DNA from: Planctomycetota bacterium
GTDB taxonomy: Bacteria; Planctomycetota; UBA1135; GCA-002686595
Direction: 5' to 3'
Length of the DNA: 64,000 bases
Assembly: GCA_029259595.1 (NCBI GenBank)
Contig: JAJDEW010000003.1
Span: 18,705 to 82,704, forward strand
In this document: positions 24,997 to 33,270 of the stretch, one piece after another
Numbering within the stretch: the stretch's first letter is position 1
How the letters are laid out: every line of letters begins with the position of its first letter
Program-made: the position numbers and the translations under genes
The notes under the pieces: generated by a model
Seen by the model: the letters and a program-made list of their open reading frames with translations, nothing else
Database searches by the model: none
What the model was told of the DNA's origin: nothing

Positions 24997-25840
24997 AACG
25001 ACCCTTCGATGGCTCGCCTGCGCGAGCCTCACACTCTCGAGCTGCGTGGCTCCGAAGCTGTTCGGACAGCACGGTTGGCCCATGGAGGGCGCCCGCAATG
25101 TGCCCGGTGCCTACTGGCGGCAGGAAGAGCTGCAGGGCCAAGGATCCCAGGCGGCGGCGACGAACCCGACCTCCGACCCGGGAGCGGAGCTCGGGCGCGA
25201 CGCCCGGAGCTCCGGCAGGTCGAAGCTCGATCTGCCCGGATCCGCGCGGACGACACCTCCCTGGGCGCCGACCCCGGGCATGGAGCTGGCCTCGCCCAAC
25301 GCCGGTTCGACGGCGACGATGCTCGAGCCGCAGCGCGCCCAGACGACGCGCCCTGCGGCAGCGTCGAACGAGCCGCCGCTGCTCGGATGGAACGGCGGCG
25401 TCGTCCAGCCGCAGTCCCAGGGAACGGTCATGACCCAGGACGAGCCGCTGCGTTCGCTCGAGCCGTCGCAGGCCGGGCGGATGCACATCATCGAGCTCTA
25501 CAGCCAGGTCCTGGACGAGCGCGACGCGTTGCTCGAAGAAGTCGCCTTGCTTCAGAAGGCGCTCACGGAGACGCGCGGACGCCTCGACGCGGGCAACAAG
25601 GACGCGAACGGCCTCGAAGCCGAGCTCGAGCGTTTGCGGGCCGACACGGAACGCCTGCGGCTGGAGAACGAGGACTTGATGGCACGCCTGACCACCGCCC
25701 AGATTCGACGCCTCGAGGCGGAGAAGATCCTGCTCCAGTCGCGGATCGAGTGGTACCGCAAGCAAGAGGAAGCGCCGGGGACGTCGACGGGAGCCATGCT
25801 GCGTTCGTCGCTGCCCGTCGCCTCGCGTGAGAACCGATGA
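24986..25840 (+). CDS. Coiled-coil lipoprotein, flagellar cluster
   Basis: 284 residues from ATG 24986. Lipoprotein signal peptide with lipobox LSSC (lipidated Cys near residue 20). Then a low-complexity Ser/Pro/Gly/Ala-rich stretch (about 45-155), and a strong C-terminal coiled coil (about 165-260: ALLEEVALLQKALTETRGRL, ELERLRADTERLRLENEDLM). Probably spans part of the periplasm from an outer-membrane or inner-membrane lipid anchor. Stop overlaps the start of the next lipoprotein gene by 4 bp. No named family recognised; a flagellum-associated envelope role is inferred from context. Confidence 0.7.
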   Translation: MKPETTLRWLACASLTLSSCVAPKLFGQHGWPMEGARNVPGAYWRQEELQGQGSQAAATNPTSDPGAELGRDARSSGRSKLDLPGSARTTPPWAPTPGMELASPNAGSTATMLEPQRAQTTRPAAASNEPPLLGWNGGVVQPQSQGTVMTQDEPLRSLEPSQAGRMHIIELYSQVLDERDALLEEVALLQKALTETRGRLDAGNKDANGLEAELERLRADTERLRLENEDLMARLTTAQIRRLEAEKILLQSRIEWYRKQEEAPGTSTGAMLRSSLPVASRENR

Positions 25841-26472
25841 GACGCCTTCAGCTCCTGGCCTTGGCGGGCACCCTCGCCACCTTCGGTTCGTGCCTCTTCG
25901 CGCCACCGCTCGAGATGCCGACGCTCGCGAACGCCCGGGTTTCGAGCGACTTCGACTCCTACGAGATCCGGCGCGTCGGGCTGATGCCCTTCCTGGGCAA
26001 GGACCTCTTGCCCTCTCAGGCGCGCGCGCTCCAGCTGGGGCTCTATGCCGAGCTGGGGCAGGCGACGCCCTACGAGGTGGTCCTGCTCGAGCACGATGAC
26101 CTCGAGGAGGTCGAGATCTCCGAGCCTTTCCGCCGGGGCTGGTACCGGCCGCGGACGATCATCGATCTCTCCAAGCGCTACAGCCTGGACGCCGTGCTGT
26201 TCGGCAAGGTGACCCAGCAACGCTTCTATCCGCCTCAGGTCCTCAGCCTCAACGTGGAGATGGTCTCCGCGGAGACGGGCCTCGTCGTGTGGTCCTCGGC
26301 CGTGCACCTCGATGCGACCGACCAGCGCGTCTTGGATGGCCTTCAGGTCTTCTTCGGAAGCGGTGGGACGGATCGCAAGGGTGGGCGCAAGGAAGACGAC
26401 TGGCGGCTGGCGCTTCTGTCTCCGGAGCGCTTCGCGCGCTTCGCCGCCTACCAGATCGCCAGCATGCTCTGA
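25837..26472 (+). CDS. Lipoprotein with LpoB/CsgG-like fold pattern
   Basis: 211 residues. Lipobox FGSC with Cys19. The mature region has the alternating strand/helix pattern of the CsgG/LpoB/FlgT-type lipoprotein fold: RRVGLMPFLGKDLLPSQARA, a helix, YEVVLLEHDDLEE, then LDAVLFGKVTQQRFYPPQVL and a GLVVWSSAVHLDA strand. Proteins of this type act at the outer membrane or bind peptidoglycan machinery; FlgT/FlgP-like relatives form outer-membrane flagellar disks. It is the last gene of the plus-strand flagellar cluster. The fold assignment is by pattern only. Confidence 0.68.
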   Translation: MRRLQLLALAGTLATFGSCLFAPPLEMPTLANARVSSDFDSYEIRRVGLMPFLGKDLLPSQARALQLGLYAELGQATPYEVVLLEHDDLEEVEISEPFRRGWYRPRTIIDLSKRYSLDAVLFGKVTQQRFYPPQVLSLNVEMVSAETGLVVWSSAVHLDATDQRVLDGLQVFFGSGGTDRKGGRKEDDWRLALLSPERFARFAAYQIASML

Positions 26473-26496
26473 GCCGCGCGCGGCCCGAGGCTGGTC

Positions 26497-26517
26497 CCCG
26501 AGATGAGACACCTCGGG
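26497..26517. terminator. Weak hairpin between convergent genes
   Basis: A 6-bp stem CCCGAG/CTCGGG (26497-26502, 26512-26517) lies between the stop of the lipoprotein gene and the convergent flgM candidate. No T-run on either strand. A role as bidirectional terminator is possible but weakly supported. Confidence 0.3.
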
Positions 26518-26562
26518 ATCGCCGGAGCGACCCGAGGTGCTCGCCACCTGGAACGGATGGAA

Positions 26563-26943
26563 TCAGGCTTCTTCGGAGGTCGACGCCAGGATGGCCTCGG
26601 CAGCTCGCTCGACGCGCTCTTGCGAGTGGAGCGTTCCCTGCTCGAAGGCCTCGCGCAAGCGGGCGACCCGCTCCGCGCGTTCCGTGTCGTCCGGATCGCC
26701 GACCACGCGTGCGGCTGCGGACAGCTCGATGTGGTCGGTGCTCGTGGTCCGGGGGCGCTCGACTTCGAGAGCCTCCTTCCGATCAGCACGCCGCTCTTCG
26801 TAGGCCTGGAGCGAGATCCGGACGAGCTCTTCGCGGGCTTGTCGTACTCCCACGCGTTGCTCTTCGGTGATCTCGCGCCGCTCCTCGTTGTAGCGGTCGT
26901 GGGGCCGGTGCGGCCCGATGGGTTGTCGTCCTGTGACTTCCAT
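26563..26943 (-). CDS. flgM: Anti-sigma28 factor FlgM (candidate)
   Basis: 126 residues from ATG 26943, with a strong ribosome binding site (AAAGGAGAT). The C-terminal half fits the FlgM domain: D70-H-I-E-L-S74 (family D-x-V-x-L-S), then an Arg-rich helix (TERAERVARLREAFEQGTL, the RxxKVxxLKxxIxxGxY pattern) and VERAAEAILAS (family IAxxLL). The first 65 residues are disordered and charged, longer than usual FlgM. FlgM holds FliA inactive until hook completion and is then exported. A perfect sigma28 -10 box lies upstream, giving the known FliA-FlgM negative feedback. It is convergent with the fliA cluster. Confidence 0.75.
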   Translation of the reverse strand: MEVTGRQPIGPHRPHDRYNEERREITEEQRVGVRQAREELVRISLQAYEERRADRKEALEVERPRTTSTDHIELSAAARVVGDPDDTERAERVARLREAFEQGTLHSQERVERAAEAILASTSEEA

Positions 26944-26989
26944 TTGGATCTCCTTTCCTAGAGGATAGGAAGAGGTCTCCCGGCTCTCC

Positions 26990-27016
26990 TTATCGGCCGC
27001 GCGGTAGCCGGGATGA
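26990..27016 (-). promoter_or_regulatory. Sigma28 (FliA) promoter for flgM
   Basis: On the minus strand GCCGATAA (26997-26990) is an exact match to the sigma28 -10 consensus, and TCAT (27016-27013) lies exactly 15 nt upstream in the -35 position (consensus TAAA, partial match). Transcription would start near 26983, about 40 nt before the flgM ATG. Confidence 0.72.
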
Positions 27017-27111
27017 GCGACAATCTTCAGGAATTTCGGCCTGCGCACCGGTCCGGCGAGCATCGCCAGGAACAGCCGTAAGTCCCTTCTCAGTAGGCAC
27101 TATCGAGCGAA

Positions 27112-29457
27112 ATGGATCGCCCTACTCGCGTTCCGAAGCCCCTGGGGGGCGGCCAGACGGGCGCCGCCCGCCTCCCGGCCGTCCTCCTGTTCGTCGTTCT
27201 GGCCCCCTTCTCGGCGGTCACAGCCCAGGGCACTCCCGAGCCCGCCCCGAGCGGCAACCGCGTCGACTACAAGATCGATGCGCGCCTCGACGGGGACGTG
27301 CGCGAGCCCAAGACGGTCACGGGGCGCGTGCGCGCGACCTGGACCAACGGCAGCGGCGAGGCCGTTTCGGATCTGTGGTTCCACCTGTACCTGAACGCGT
27401 TCTCGAACAACCGCTCGACCCACCTCGTCGAGGCCCGCGGGCGGCTCGGGGACGTCGAGCTCGAGGACGGCTTCGGCTTCTCGCGCGTCACGTCGGCGCG
27501 CGTTCGCTACTCCGACTCGCGCGAGTTCGAGGACGTGTTCGCGACCTTTCGCTACCGCCGCCCGGACGACGAACGGGAAGACGACCGCACGGTCTTCAGC
27601 CTCGACCTCTTGCGCCCGGTCTCGTCGGGGCAGAAGCTCGAGATCGAGCTCGAATGGGAATCGCGCCTGCCCCGTGTGCGGCGCCGAACGGGCTACAAGG
27701 ACGACTTCTTGCTGGTCGCCCAGTGGTTCCCGAAGCTCGGAGTCTATGAAGCGAAACGCGGGTGGAACTGCCACCAGTTCCACTCGAGTTCCGAGTTCTA
27801 CTCCGACTACGGCACCTACGAGGTGAACCTGAATCTCCCGGTGCGCTTCCGACACTGCGTGGGGGCGTCCGGCGTGCAGGACCTCGAGCGCGTCGAGAGC
27901 GACCGCGTGCACATGCGCTTCATCGCACCCTCGCCCACGGATCAAGAGCGGGTCGACGCCACCGGCAAGCGACCCCTGGTTCACGACTTCACGTGGACGG
28001 CGGACACGCGCTTCATCGAAGTTCGGCGCCTGTTCCGCTTCTCGGATTGGGCCGAGCGCTTTCCCGGCGAGATCGAGAAGGCCAAGAAGGCCTTCGGCAC
28101 GGACGTCGGCCTCACGCTGCGCGACGTCGACGTCAACATCCTGATCCACCCCGAGCGCGAAGACCAGGCGGACCGACACTTCCAGGCGACCTGCGCCGCG
28201 CTCTTCTTCTACGGCCTCTGGTTCGGGGAGTATCCCTACGAGCGCGTGACCGTCGTCGACCCCGCCTGGGGCGCGGGCGCGGCGGGTGGCATGGAGTATC
28301 CCACCCTCTTCACGTGCGGGACGCGACTGTTCACCACACCCGACATGTACCAGCCGGAAAGCGTGACCGTGCACGAGGCGGGGCACCAGTTCTGGTACGG
28401 ACTGGTCGGAAACAACGAGTTCGAAGCGGCTTGGCTCGACGAAGGGCTCAACTCGTACACGGACTCGGAAGTCCTCTGGCGCGTCTACGGACCGCGGCGT
28501 CATACGACCGACTTCGCGCGGATCCCGATCGACGGCGTTCCGCTCTTGAAGGCCGCCGAGACCAACCGGCTCCTCGACGTGCTGTCGATGCGTGAGATTC
28601 CGATGCCCGGGATGATCCCGAACCTCGAGCCTCTTCCCACGTCGGGCTTCCTGGATCACTGGCGCGATCAACCGAAGCTGACCTACGCGCAGGAATGGAC
28701 CGATCCGCGCTGGCACGACCGCGTGCGCTACCTCGCGGACCCCGACAGCGACCCGGTCGACACCAACGCGTGGGAATATGCCGACCGCTCGAGCTATCGG
28801 GTGAACAGCTACCCGCGCCCGGCCGTCGTCCTGCGCTCGCTGCCGGCGGTCATCGGATACGACAGCTTCATGCGCGGGATGCGGCACTTCTCGACGACCT
28901 GGCGGTACCGCCATCCCTATCCCGAGGACTTCTTCGCGTCCTTCGCGCAAGGGGCGGGGGTCGATGTCAGCTGGTACTTCCGCGAGCTGTTCCAGTCGCG
29001 CGGGACGGTCGATTGGGCCGTCGAGGTCGAGCAAGAGCGTCGACCGCATCCGGTGGGCTTCTTCCAGCGCGAAGGCGGGGACTTCATCGAGGAGACCAAA
29101 CCCGAGGACGCCGGCGAGGATCAGCGCCCCTGGAGGATCGCCGTGCTGCTACGCAAGGATGGTGAGCTCGCCTTGCCCCTGCCGGTGCGGCTGACCTTCG
29201 AGAACGGCTCGACGCGCGACGAGATCTGGAAGCGCGAAGAACAGCAGGAGTCGGCCTGGCGCAGGATCGAGCTCGAGAGCGATTCGAAGCTGATCTCGGT
29301 CGAGCTGGACCCGGCCAGCGGCTACTTCATCGACGGCGACATGTCGAACAACCGCTGGTACGACGAGTCCGACGAGCTCTCACCGTGGCGCTGGGGAGAG
29401 CGCGTGCTCTCGCTCGCGCAGAGACGCCTGTTCTTCTTCCAGGGAATCGGAGGCTGA
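27112..29457 (+). CDS. Exported M1-family zinc metallopeptidase
   Basis: 781 residues with an N-terminal signal (about 20-40: RLPAVLLFVVLAPFSAVTAQ). N-terminal beta domain (about 45-270) and gluzincin catalytic domain. Zinc site HEAGH at 421-425, third ligand E444 exactly 19 residues after H425 (AAWLDEGLN). The substrate-binding motif reads GGMEYP instead of GAMEN, as in several bacterial M1 relatives. The long C-terminal part is less typical. Likely a periplasmic aminopeptidase or oligopeptidase. No ribosome binding site; CACTAT at 27098-27103 could be a -10 box very near the start. The next gene starts 2 bp after the stop. Confidence 0.9.
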   Translation: MDRPTRVPKPLGGGQTGAARLPAVLLFVVLAPFSAVTAQGTPEPAPSGNRVDYKIDARLDGDVREPKTVTGRVRATWTNGSGEAVSDLWFHLYLNAFSNNRSTHLVEARGRLGDVELEDGFGFSRVTSARVRYSDSREFEDVFATFRYRRPDDEREDDRTVFSLDLLRPVSSGQKLEIELEWESRLPRVRRRTGYKDDFLLVAQWFPKLGVYEAKRGWNCHQFHSSSEFYSDYGTYEVNLNLPVRFRHCVGASGVQDLERVESDRVHMRFIAPSPTDQERVDATGKRPLVHDFTWTADTRFIEVRRLFRFSDWAERFPGEIEKAKKAFGTDVGLTLRDVDVNILIHPEREDQADRHFQATCAALFFYGLWFGEYPYERVTVVDPAWGAGAAGGMEYPTLFTCGTRLFTTPDMYQPESVTVHEAGHQFWYGLVGNNEFEAAWLDEGLNSYTDSEVLWRVYGPRRHTTDFARIPIDGVPLLKAAETNRLLDVLSMREIPMPGMIPNLEPLPTSGFLDHWRDQPKLTYAQEWTDPRWHDRVRYLADPDSDPVDTNAWEYADRSSYRVNSYPRPAVVLRSLPAVIGYDSFMRGMRHFSTTWRYRHPYPEDFFASFAQGAGVDVSWYFRELFQSRGTVDWAVEVEQERRPHPVGFFQREGGDFIEETKPEDAGEDQRPWRIAVLLRKDGELALPLPVRLTFENGSTRDEIWKREEQQESAWRRIELESDSKLISVELDPASGYFIDGDMSNNRWYDESDELSPWRWGERVLSLAQRRLFFFQGIGG

Positions 29458-29459
29458 GA

Positions 29460-30491
29460 ATGAGCGACCTCGACCTGATCGCCCCTTCGCGCGGACCCGT
29501 CTTCTTCTCCGCGCTCCGCTCCGCCCTGGGACGCGCTCCGCTCTGGCTGATCACGTGGCTCGTGACGCTCGCGCTCGCCGCGCCGTTGGCAGCGTCGTGG
29601 ATCGACTGGTTGCAGGGAGCGCTCGCGAACGCCTATCCGCCGAAGAGCGTGCTGGCTTCGATGGGGGAGACGTTCCGCTTCGACCATCGCCAGGAGCTCT
29701 CGGCGCTGCAACAGACGACGGCGCAGTCCGCCGCGGTCCTGACCTTCCTCGTGATCCTGTTCGGCGCCTTCAGCGCGGGAGGGTGGCTGCAAGTCTTCCT
29801 CGAGAAGACCTCGGGGCATTCGGTCCGCCGCTTCTTGTGGGGCGGAGCGCAGTGCTTCTGGCGCTTCTTCCGCGTGATGATCCTCACGGTCCTCACGATG
29901 GCCTTCGCTCACTGGCTCTTCTTCGGTTGGGCCTGGGACAAGTTCGTGCTCGAGATCGCGCTCGGCATCGAAGGCGCCGATCTCGAGGCGTTCACGTCCG
30001 AGCGGGCCGTCGTCTGGCTCGGTTGGGGGCAGAGCGCCTTCCACGCGCTCTTCATCGCCCTGATCTTCGCGTGGGGCGACTACACGCGGACGCGCTTGGC
30101 GATGCACAACACGCGCTCGACCCTGTGGGCGGGAATGTGCACGTGGGGTCTGTTCCTGCGGCACCCGGTTCGGACCTTGCGGCCGCTGGCCCTGATCCTG
30201 CTCGTGGAAGGCGTGATCGTGTTCGGGTTGGCGCGCTTGTCCTGGGGAATGAACCTGGGACTCGACGCGGAGAGTGCCGGCCGGCACGTGTGGATGCTCT
30301 TCGTGGTCGGGCAGCTGGTTCTGATCTGGCAGACGATCTCGCGCGCCGCACGCTACGCCGCCGCCGTCGAAGTGACGCGCGCACTCGTGCCGCCGATCGA
30401 AGAGCCCGACCCCTACGGCAACCGCATCGGGGGTCCCGGTGGTCCGCAGTATCCGATCGATGACAGCGACGAATACGGCGTGTCGATCTGA
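29460..30491 (+). CDS. Multi-pass membrane protein, unknown function
   Basis: 343 residues from ATG 29460, which follows the M1 peptidase stop by 2 bp; further upstream extension would run antisense-like through that gene and is not needed. About six hydrophobic segments (WLITWLVTLALAAPLAASW, AAVLTFLVILFGAFSAGGWL, VMILTVLTMAFAHWLFFGWA, AFHALFIALIFAW, PLALILLVEGVIVFGLA, HVWMLFVVGQLVLIWQ). The C-terminal tail is hydrophilic. Family not recognised. Coupling with the peptidase suggests a shared envelope function. Convergent with sfsA, only 1 bp between stops. Confidence 0.72.
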   Translation: MSDLDLIAPSRGPVFFSALRSALGRAPLWLITWLVTLALAAPLAASWIDWLQGALANAYPPKSVLASMGETFRFDHRQELSALQQTTAQSAAVLTFLVILFGAFSAGGWLQVFLEKTSGHSVRRFLWGGAQCFWRFFRVMILTVLTMAFAHWLFFGWAWDKFVLEIALGIEGADLEAFTSERAVVWLGWGQSAFHALFIALIFAWGDYTRTRLAMHNTRSTLWAGMCTWGLFLRHPVRTLRPLALILLVEGVIVFGLARLSWGMNLGLDAESAGRHVWMLFVVGQLVLIWQTISRAARYAAAVEVTRALVPPIEEPDPYGNRIGGPGGPQYPIDDSDEYGVSI

Positions 30492-30492
30492 A

Positions 30493-31218
30493 TCAGGCCT
30501 TCTTGCGACGGCCGCTCCCCCCGAGCTCGATCTCGAGGGGGCGGCCGAGCTCGATCCGGCCCGGCTCGACCTTCGCGGTGTAGGCCAGCAGCTCGACGCC
30601 GGCCTCCGCGGCCAGCCGTAGCGTGTCGCAGTAGTCGGGGTCGATCTCGTCGGCCGGGCGGAAGATCGCGACGTCGTCTCGACTGACGAAGAAGAACTGG
30701 ACGGCACGATTGCCGCGCTCGATCTCGCCGATGAGCTCGTGGAGGTGCTTGCGTCCGCGCTCGGTGACCGCGTCCGGAAAGAGCGCGGCTTCTCCGTCGA
30801 TGAGCGTCGTGCTCTTCACCTCGACGTAGCACGGAGCGCGCTTCGCATCCGACAGCAGGATGTCGATGCGGCTGTTGGTCCCGTACTTGACCTCGCGCTT
30901 CAGGTCGTCGTAGCCCGCGAGGGCCGGGACCTGGCCGGCCTCGACGGCTTCGGCGACGACGCGGTTGGGCAGGCCCGTGTCGACGTTGACCCACGCATCC
31001 TGAACGCGGATCGCCTGCCACGTGAAGCGCAGCTTGCGCTTCTCGTTGCCCGAATCGCGCAACCACACGGGGCTGCCCTCCTCCTTGCAGCCCAGCAGGC
31101 TGCCCGTGTTCGGACAATGAGCCGTCAGTACGGAGCCGTCGGGGAGTTCGACGTCGGCGAAGAAGCGCTTGTAGCGCTTGCGGAACGTGGCGGTGAGGGG
31201 CGGGGCATCGAAGCGCAT
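30493..31218 (-). CDS. sfsA: Sugar fermentation stimulation protein homologue SfsA
   Basis: 241 residues. N-terminal OB-like domain (RKRYKRFFADVELPDGSVLT, HCPNTGSLLG) followed by a nuclease-fold domain with conserved GTNSRIDILL, PCYVEVKSTTL, AALFPDAVTERGRKHLHELI and VQFFFVSRDDVAIFRPADEI. All SfsA signatures are present at normal length. It is a putative nucleic-acid binding or processing protein; the cellular role remains unsettled even in E. coli. Divergent from the exported M24B peptidase, 106-bp gap. Confidence 0.93.
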   Translation of the reverse strand: MRFDAPPLTATFRKRYKRFFADVELPDGSVLTAHCPNTGSLLGCKEEGSPVWLRDSGNEKRKLRFTWQAIRVQDAWVNVDTGLPNRVVAEAVEAGQVPALAGYDDLKREVKYGTNSRIDILLSDAKRAPCYVEVKSTTLIDGEAALFPDAVTERGRKHLHELIGEIERGNRAVQFFFVSRDDVAIFRPADEIDPDYCDTLRLAAEAGVELLAYTAKVEPGRIELGRPLEIELGGSGRRKKA

Positions 31219-31312
31219 GGCCGGGATTCTTCCGGAGCCGACCTGCTCTGTCGACCTCGGGCGGAGTTTCGCGCGATTCGAGCCCGCACGCCCGACGGCG
31301 CTGCGCGGGAGC

Positions 31313-31318
31313 TATCCT
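31313..31318 (+). promoter_or_regulatory. TATCCT -10 box close to start codon
   Basis: TATCCT lies 6 nt before the ATG of the exported M24B peptidase gene, with no Shine-Dalgarno sequence between. This fits a leaderless transcript starting at or near the ATG. No good -35 element is seen, so the call rests on the -10 box and spacing only. Confidence 0.4.
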
Positions 31319-31324
31319 GAGGCC

Positions 31325-32734
31325 ATGAAGCTCTCCGCCAGCCCCGTTCTGCTCGTCCTCCTCGCCGCTGCGTCGCTCGTCCACGGCTCGCGCCCCGCCG
31401 CACTCCAGGAGGCGGCCGAAGGGCCGGCCCCCCTCTCGCTCGAGCGACCCGGCGATGGCGGGCCCACCTGCGGTTTGGGCAAGGCCTTCCACGTCGGGCG
31501 CCGTCGTGAGTTCGCGCGTCGCGTGAAGGCGGGCCTCTACCTCTTCCGCGGGCTGCCGCAGACGCGCGGCTATCACGTCTTTCGCCAGGACAAGACGTTC
31601 TGGTACCTGACCGGGATCGAGAGCCCGGACGCCGCGCTCTTGATCGACGTCGACGCCGGGACCGAAACGCTCTTCTTGCCCGCGCCGAATCGGGGCAAGG
31701 AGCGCTGGGAAGGGGAGATCTGGGACAGCGCGGATGCCTGGGTCGGCCCTTTGACGGGCTTCGCGGACGTTCGCCCCACCGAAGAGCTCGCCGAGGCCCT
31801 GAAGGCGGCGATCGGGGAGCGCCAGGAGATCGGCGTCTCGATGCACCCCGGATTGGGCCTCGGCGACGGCTACGATCGCGCGCAGCCCTTCGACCGGCGC
31901 CAGCTGCGCGACCCGCTCGACGGCCGCGTGAGTCGCGAGAAGGCGCTGGAGGAGAAGCTCGTCGAGCTCCTGGGCGTCTCCGTGCGCGACATCGAGCGCG
32001 AGATCACGGAGATGCGACGCGTGAAGACCGTCGAAGAGATCGATGCCATGCGGCGCGCCGGTCGTGCCGGAGCCCTCGCACTGGAAGAGGCCATGCGCTC
32101 GACGGCCCCCGGCGTCGGCGAGTGGGAGCTCGATTCCCTGATGACCTTCCTGCAGGTCAAGGAAGGCGCTGCCGGCCCCGCCTATCACGCGATCGTCGGC
32201 TCGGGACCCAACTCGTGCATCCTGCACTACTCCGCCTCGAAGCGGCGGATGCAGGCCGGAGAGGTGCTCCTGATCGACTACGGACCCGAGCTGGACCACT
32301 ACACGACCGACATCACGCGCACGTGGCCGGTCACCGGAGTCTTCACCGATCGCATGGCGGAGCTCTACGACGCCGTGCTCGCCGCGCAGCAGGCCGGAAT
32401 CGACGAGGTCGCGCCCGGCAAGACGATTCTCGATGTCGAAAAGGCCTGTTCGACCGTGCTGCGCGAGCGCGGCTTCGAAGCGTTCATGCGCCACGGCGCT
32501 TGCCACTACATCGGGCTCGAGGTCCACGACCCCGGCGACCGGGGCGCGAAGTTCGTCCCGGGCGTCGTGTTCACGATCGAGCCCGGGCTCTACGAGGAGG
32601 AGACCGGGATCGGCATCCGCATCGAGGACGTCGTCGTCGTGACCGAGGACGGCTGCGAGGTGATCACCTCGCTCGTTCCGAAGGAGCGCGAGGCGCTCGA
32701 GAGCACCGTGCGAGCGAAGGGTCTTCTCGACTGA
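31325..32734 (+). CDS. Exported Xaa-Pro aminopeptidase, M24B family
   Basis: 469 residues from ATG 31325, with a signal peptide (MKLSASPVLLVLLAAASLVH). The N-terminal creatinase-like domain (50-220: FYLFRGLPQTRGYHVFRQ region, KTFWYLTGIESPDAALLID) precedes the pita-bread catalytic domain (about 230-469). Metal ligands are recognisable: two Asp in LLIDYGPELDHYTTDITRTW, His in HYIGLEVHDPG, Glu in FTIEPGLYEEETG and Glu in GIRIEDVVVV. Resembles PepP, but exported, so probably acts on periplasmic peptides. No ribosome binding site; likely leaderless. Confidence 0.92.
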   Translation: MKLSASPVLLVLLAAASLVHGSRPAALQEAAEGPAPLSLERPGDGGPTCGLGKAFHVGRRREFARRVKAGLYLFRGLPQTRGYHVFRQDKTFWYLTGIESPDAALLIDVDAGTETLFLPAPNRGKERWEGEIWDSADAWVGPLTGFADVRPTEELAEALKAAIGERQEIGVSMHPGLGLGDGYDRAQPFDRRQLRDPLDGRVSREKALEEKLVELLGVSVRDIEREITEMRRVKTVEEIDAMRRAGRAGALALEEAMRSTAPGVGEWELDSLMTFLQVKEGAAGPAYHAIVGSGPNSCILHYSASKRRMQAGEVLLIDYGPELDHYTTDITRTWPVTGVFTDRMAELYDAVLAAQQAGIDEVAPGKTILDVEKACSTVLRERGFEAFMRHGACHYIGLEVHDPGDRGAKFVPGVVFTIEPGLYEEETGIGIRIEDVVVVTEDGCEVITSLVPKEREALESTVRAKGLLD

Positions 32735-32863
32735 CCCGATCCCGAGCACGTTCTGAGAAAAGCCAGGATCGTCCTTGGGGTGATCCCCCGACCCGACCGA
32801 TCTCTTCGGACCTTCGAGCAGCATGCGCCCGCCGTCGCGTCGCCGCGGCGACACCGAAGCTCA

Positions 32864-32966
32864 AAGGCGGTTGTGCACGGGTCCGCAACGCATCCTGGAC
32901 ATCTCACCTCTTCCCGTGCCAACCGCCTTCCCCTCCACCCCGCGGCGGGCTCGCTGAGCCCGCCGC
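32864..32966. other. Two consecutive hairpins downstream of M24B peptidase
   Basis: First hairpin: arm AAGGCGGTTGTGCACGGG (32864-32881) pairs with 32913-32929, 17 bp with a single bulged T and a 31-nt loop. Second hairpin: GCGGCGGGCTC (32942-32952), loop GCT, GAGCCCGCCGC (32956-32966), 11 bp perfect. No T-run follows either. They could end transcription from the peptidase gene, or be part of a small structured RNA; sequence alone does not decide. Confidence 0.45.
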
Positions 32967-33094
32967 TCGGGCTCCTGCGCAGGAATCCGGCGGCGGCCAC
33001 CGCGGCCGGTTCGGCGAGCGGGCGCCATGGTCCCGCCCTGGACCGCGGACCGACTGCCCGGCTCCATCCGGAGGCCCCGTCCTCGGCTCCAGCC

Positions 33095-33160
33095 CGAGCC
33101 CCCACCTTCCCTATCCATCTCGAGCCCCCACCCTCCCTATCCATCCCTAGCCCCCACCCG
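33095..33160. repeat. 26-bp C-rich tandem repeat, about 2.5 copies
   Basis: Copy 1 at 33095-33120 and copy 2 at 33121-33146 differ at two positions; a partial third copy runs 33147-33160. Core: AGCCCCCACC followed by CTCCCTATCCATC. It lies about 110 bp before prfB. All-pyrimidine runs on the plus strand give strong strand asymmetry. Confidence 0.85.
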
Positions 33161-33257
33161 CCCGGGGCCAGCGGGAGGACCGCTGGGGTGGGGTGTTGGT
33201 TGCCGTTTGTGTCGGAGAAGTGCGCAGCCCAGGGGTTTCCTTCGCCGCGCGCGAGCG

Positions 33258-33263
33258 TATCCT
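33258..33263 (+). promoter_or_regulatory. TATCCT -10 box close to prfB start
   Basis: TATCCT lies 7 nt before the prfB ATG with no Shine-Dalgarno sequence in between, the same hexamer and spacing as at 31313. Suggests leaderless prfB mRNA. No convincing -35 element. Confidence 0.4.
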
Positions 33264-33270
33264 GCCCGCC

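Larger units (their letters stand above)
32735..33257. other. Structured intergenic region before prfB, no gene
   Basis: About 520 bp without a credible coding sequence, although several short open frames exist. It is rich in inverted repeats: GTCGCCGCGGCGAC (32839-32852), a 17-bp stem-loop (32864-32929), an 11-bp perfect hairpin (32942-32966), TCCTGCGCAGGA (32973-32984), and then a 26-bp C-rich tandem repeat (33095-33160). No match to RNase P RNA, tmRNA or SRP RNA signatures was recognised on either strand. Confidence 0.6.
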
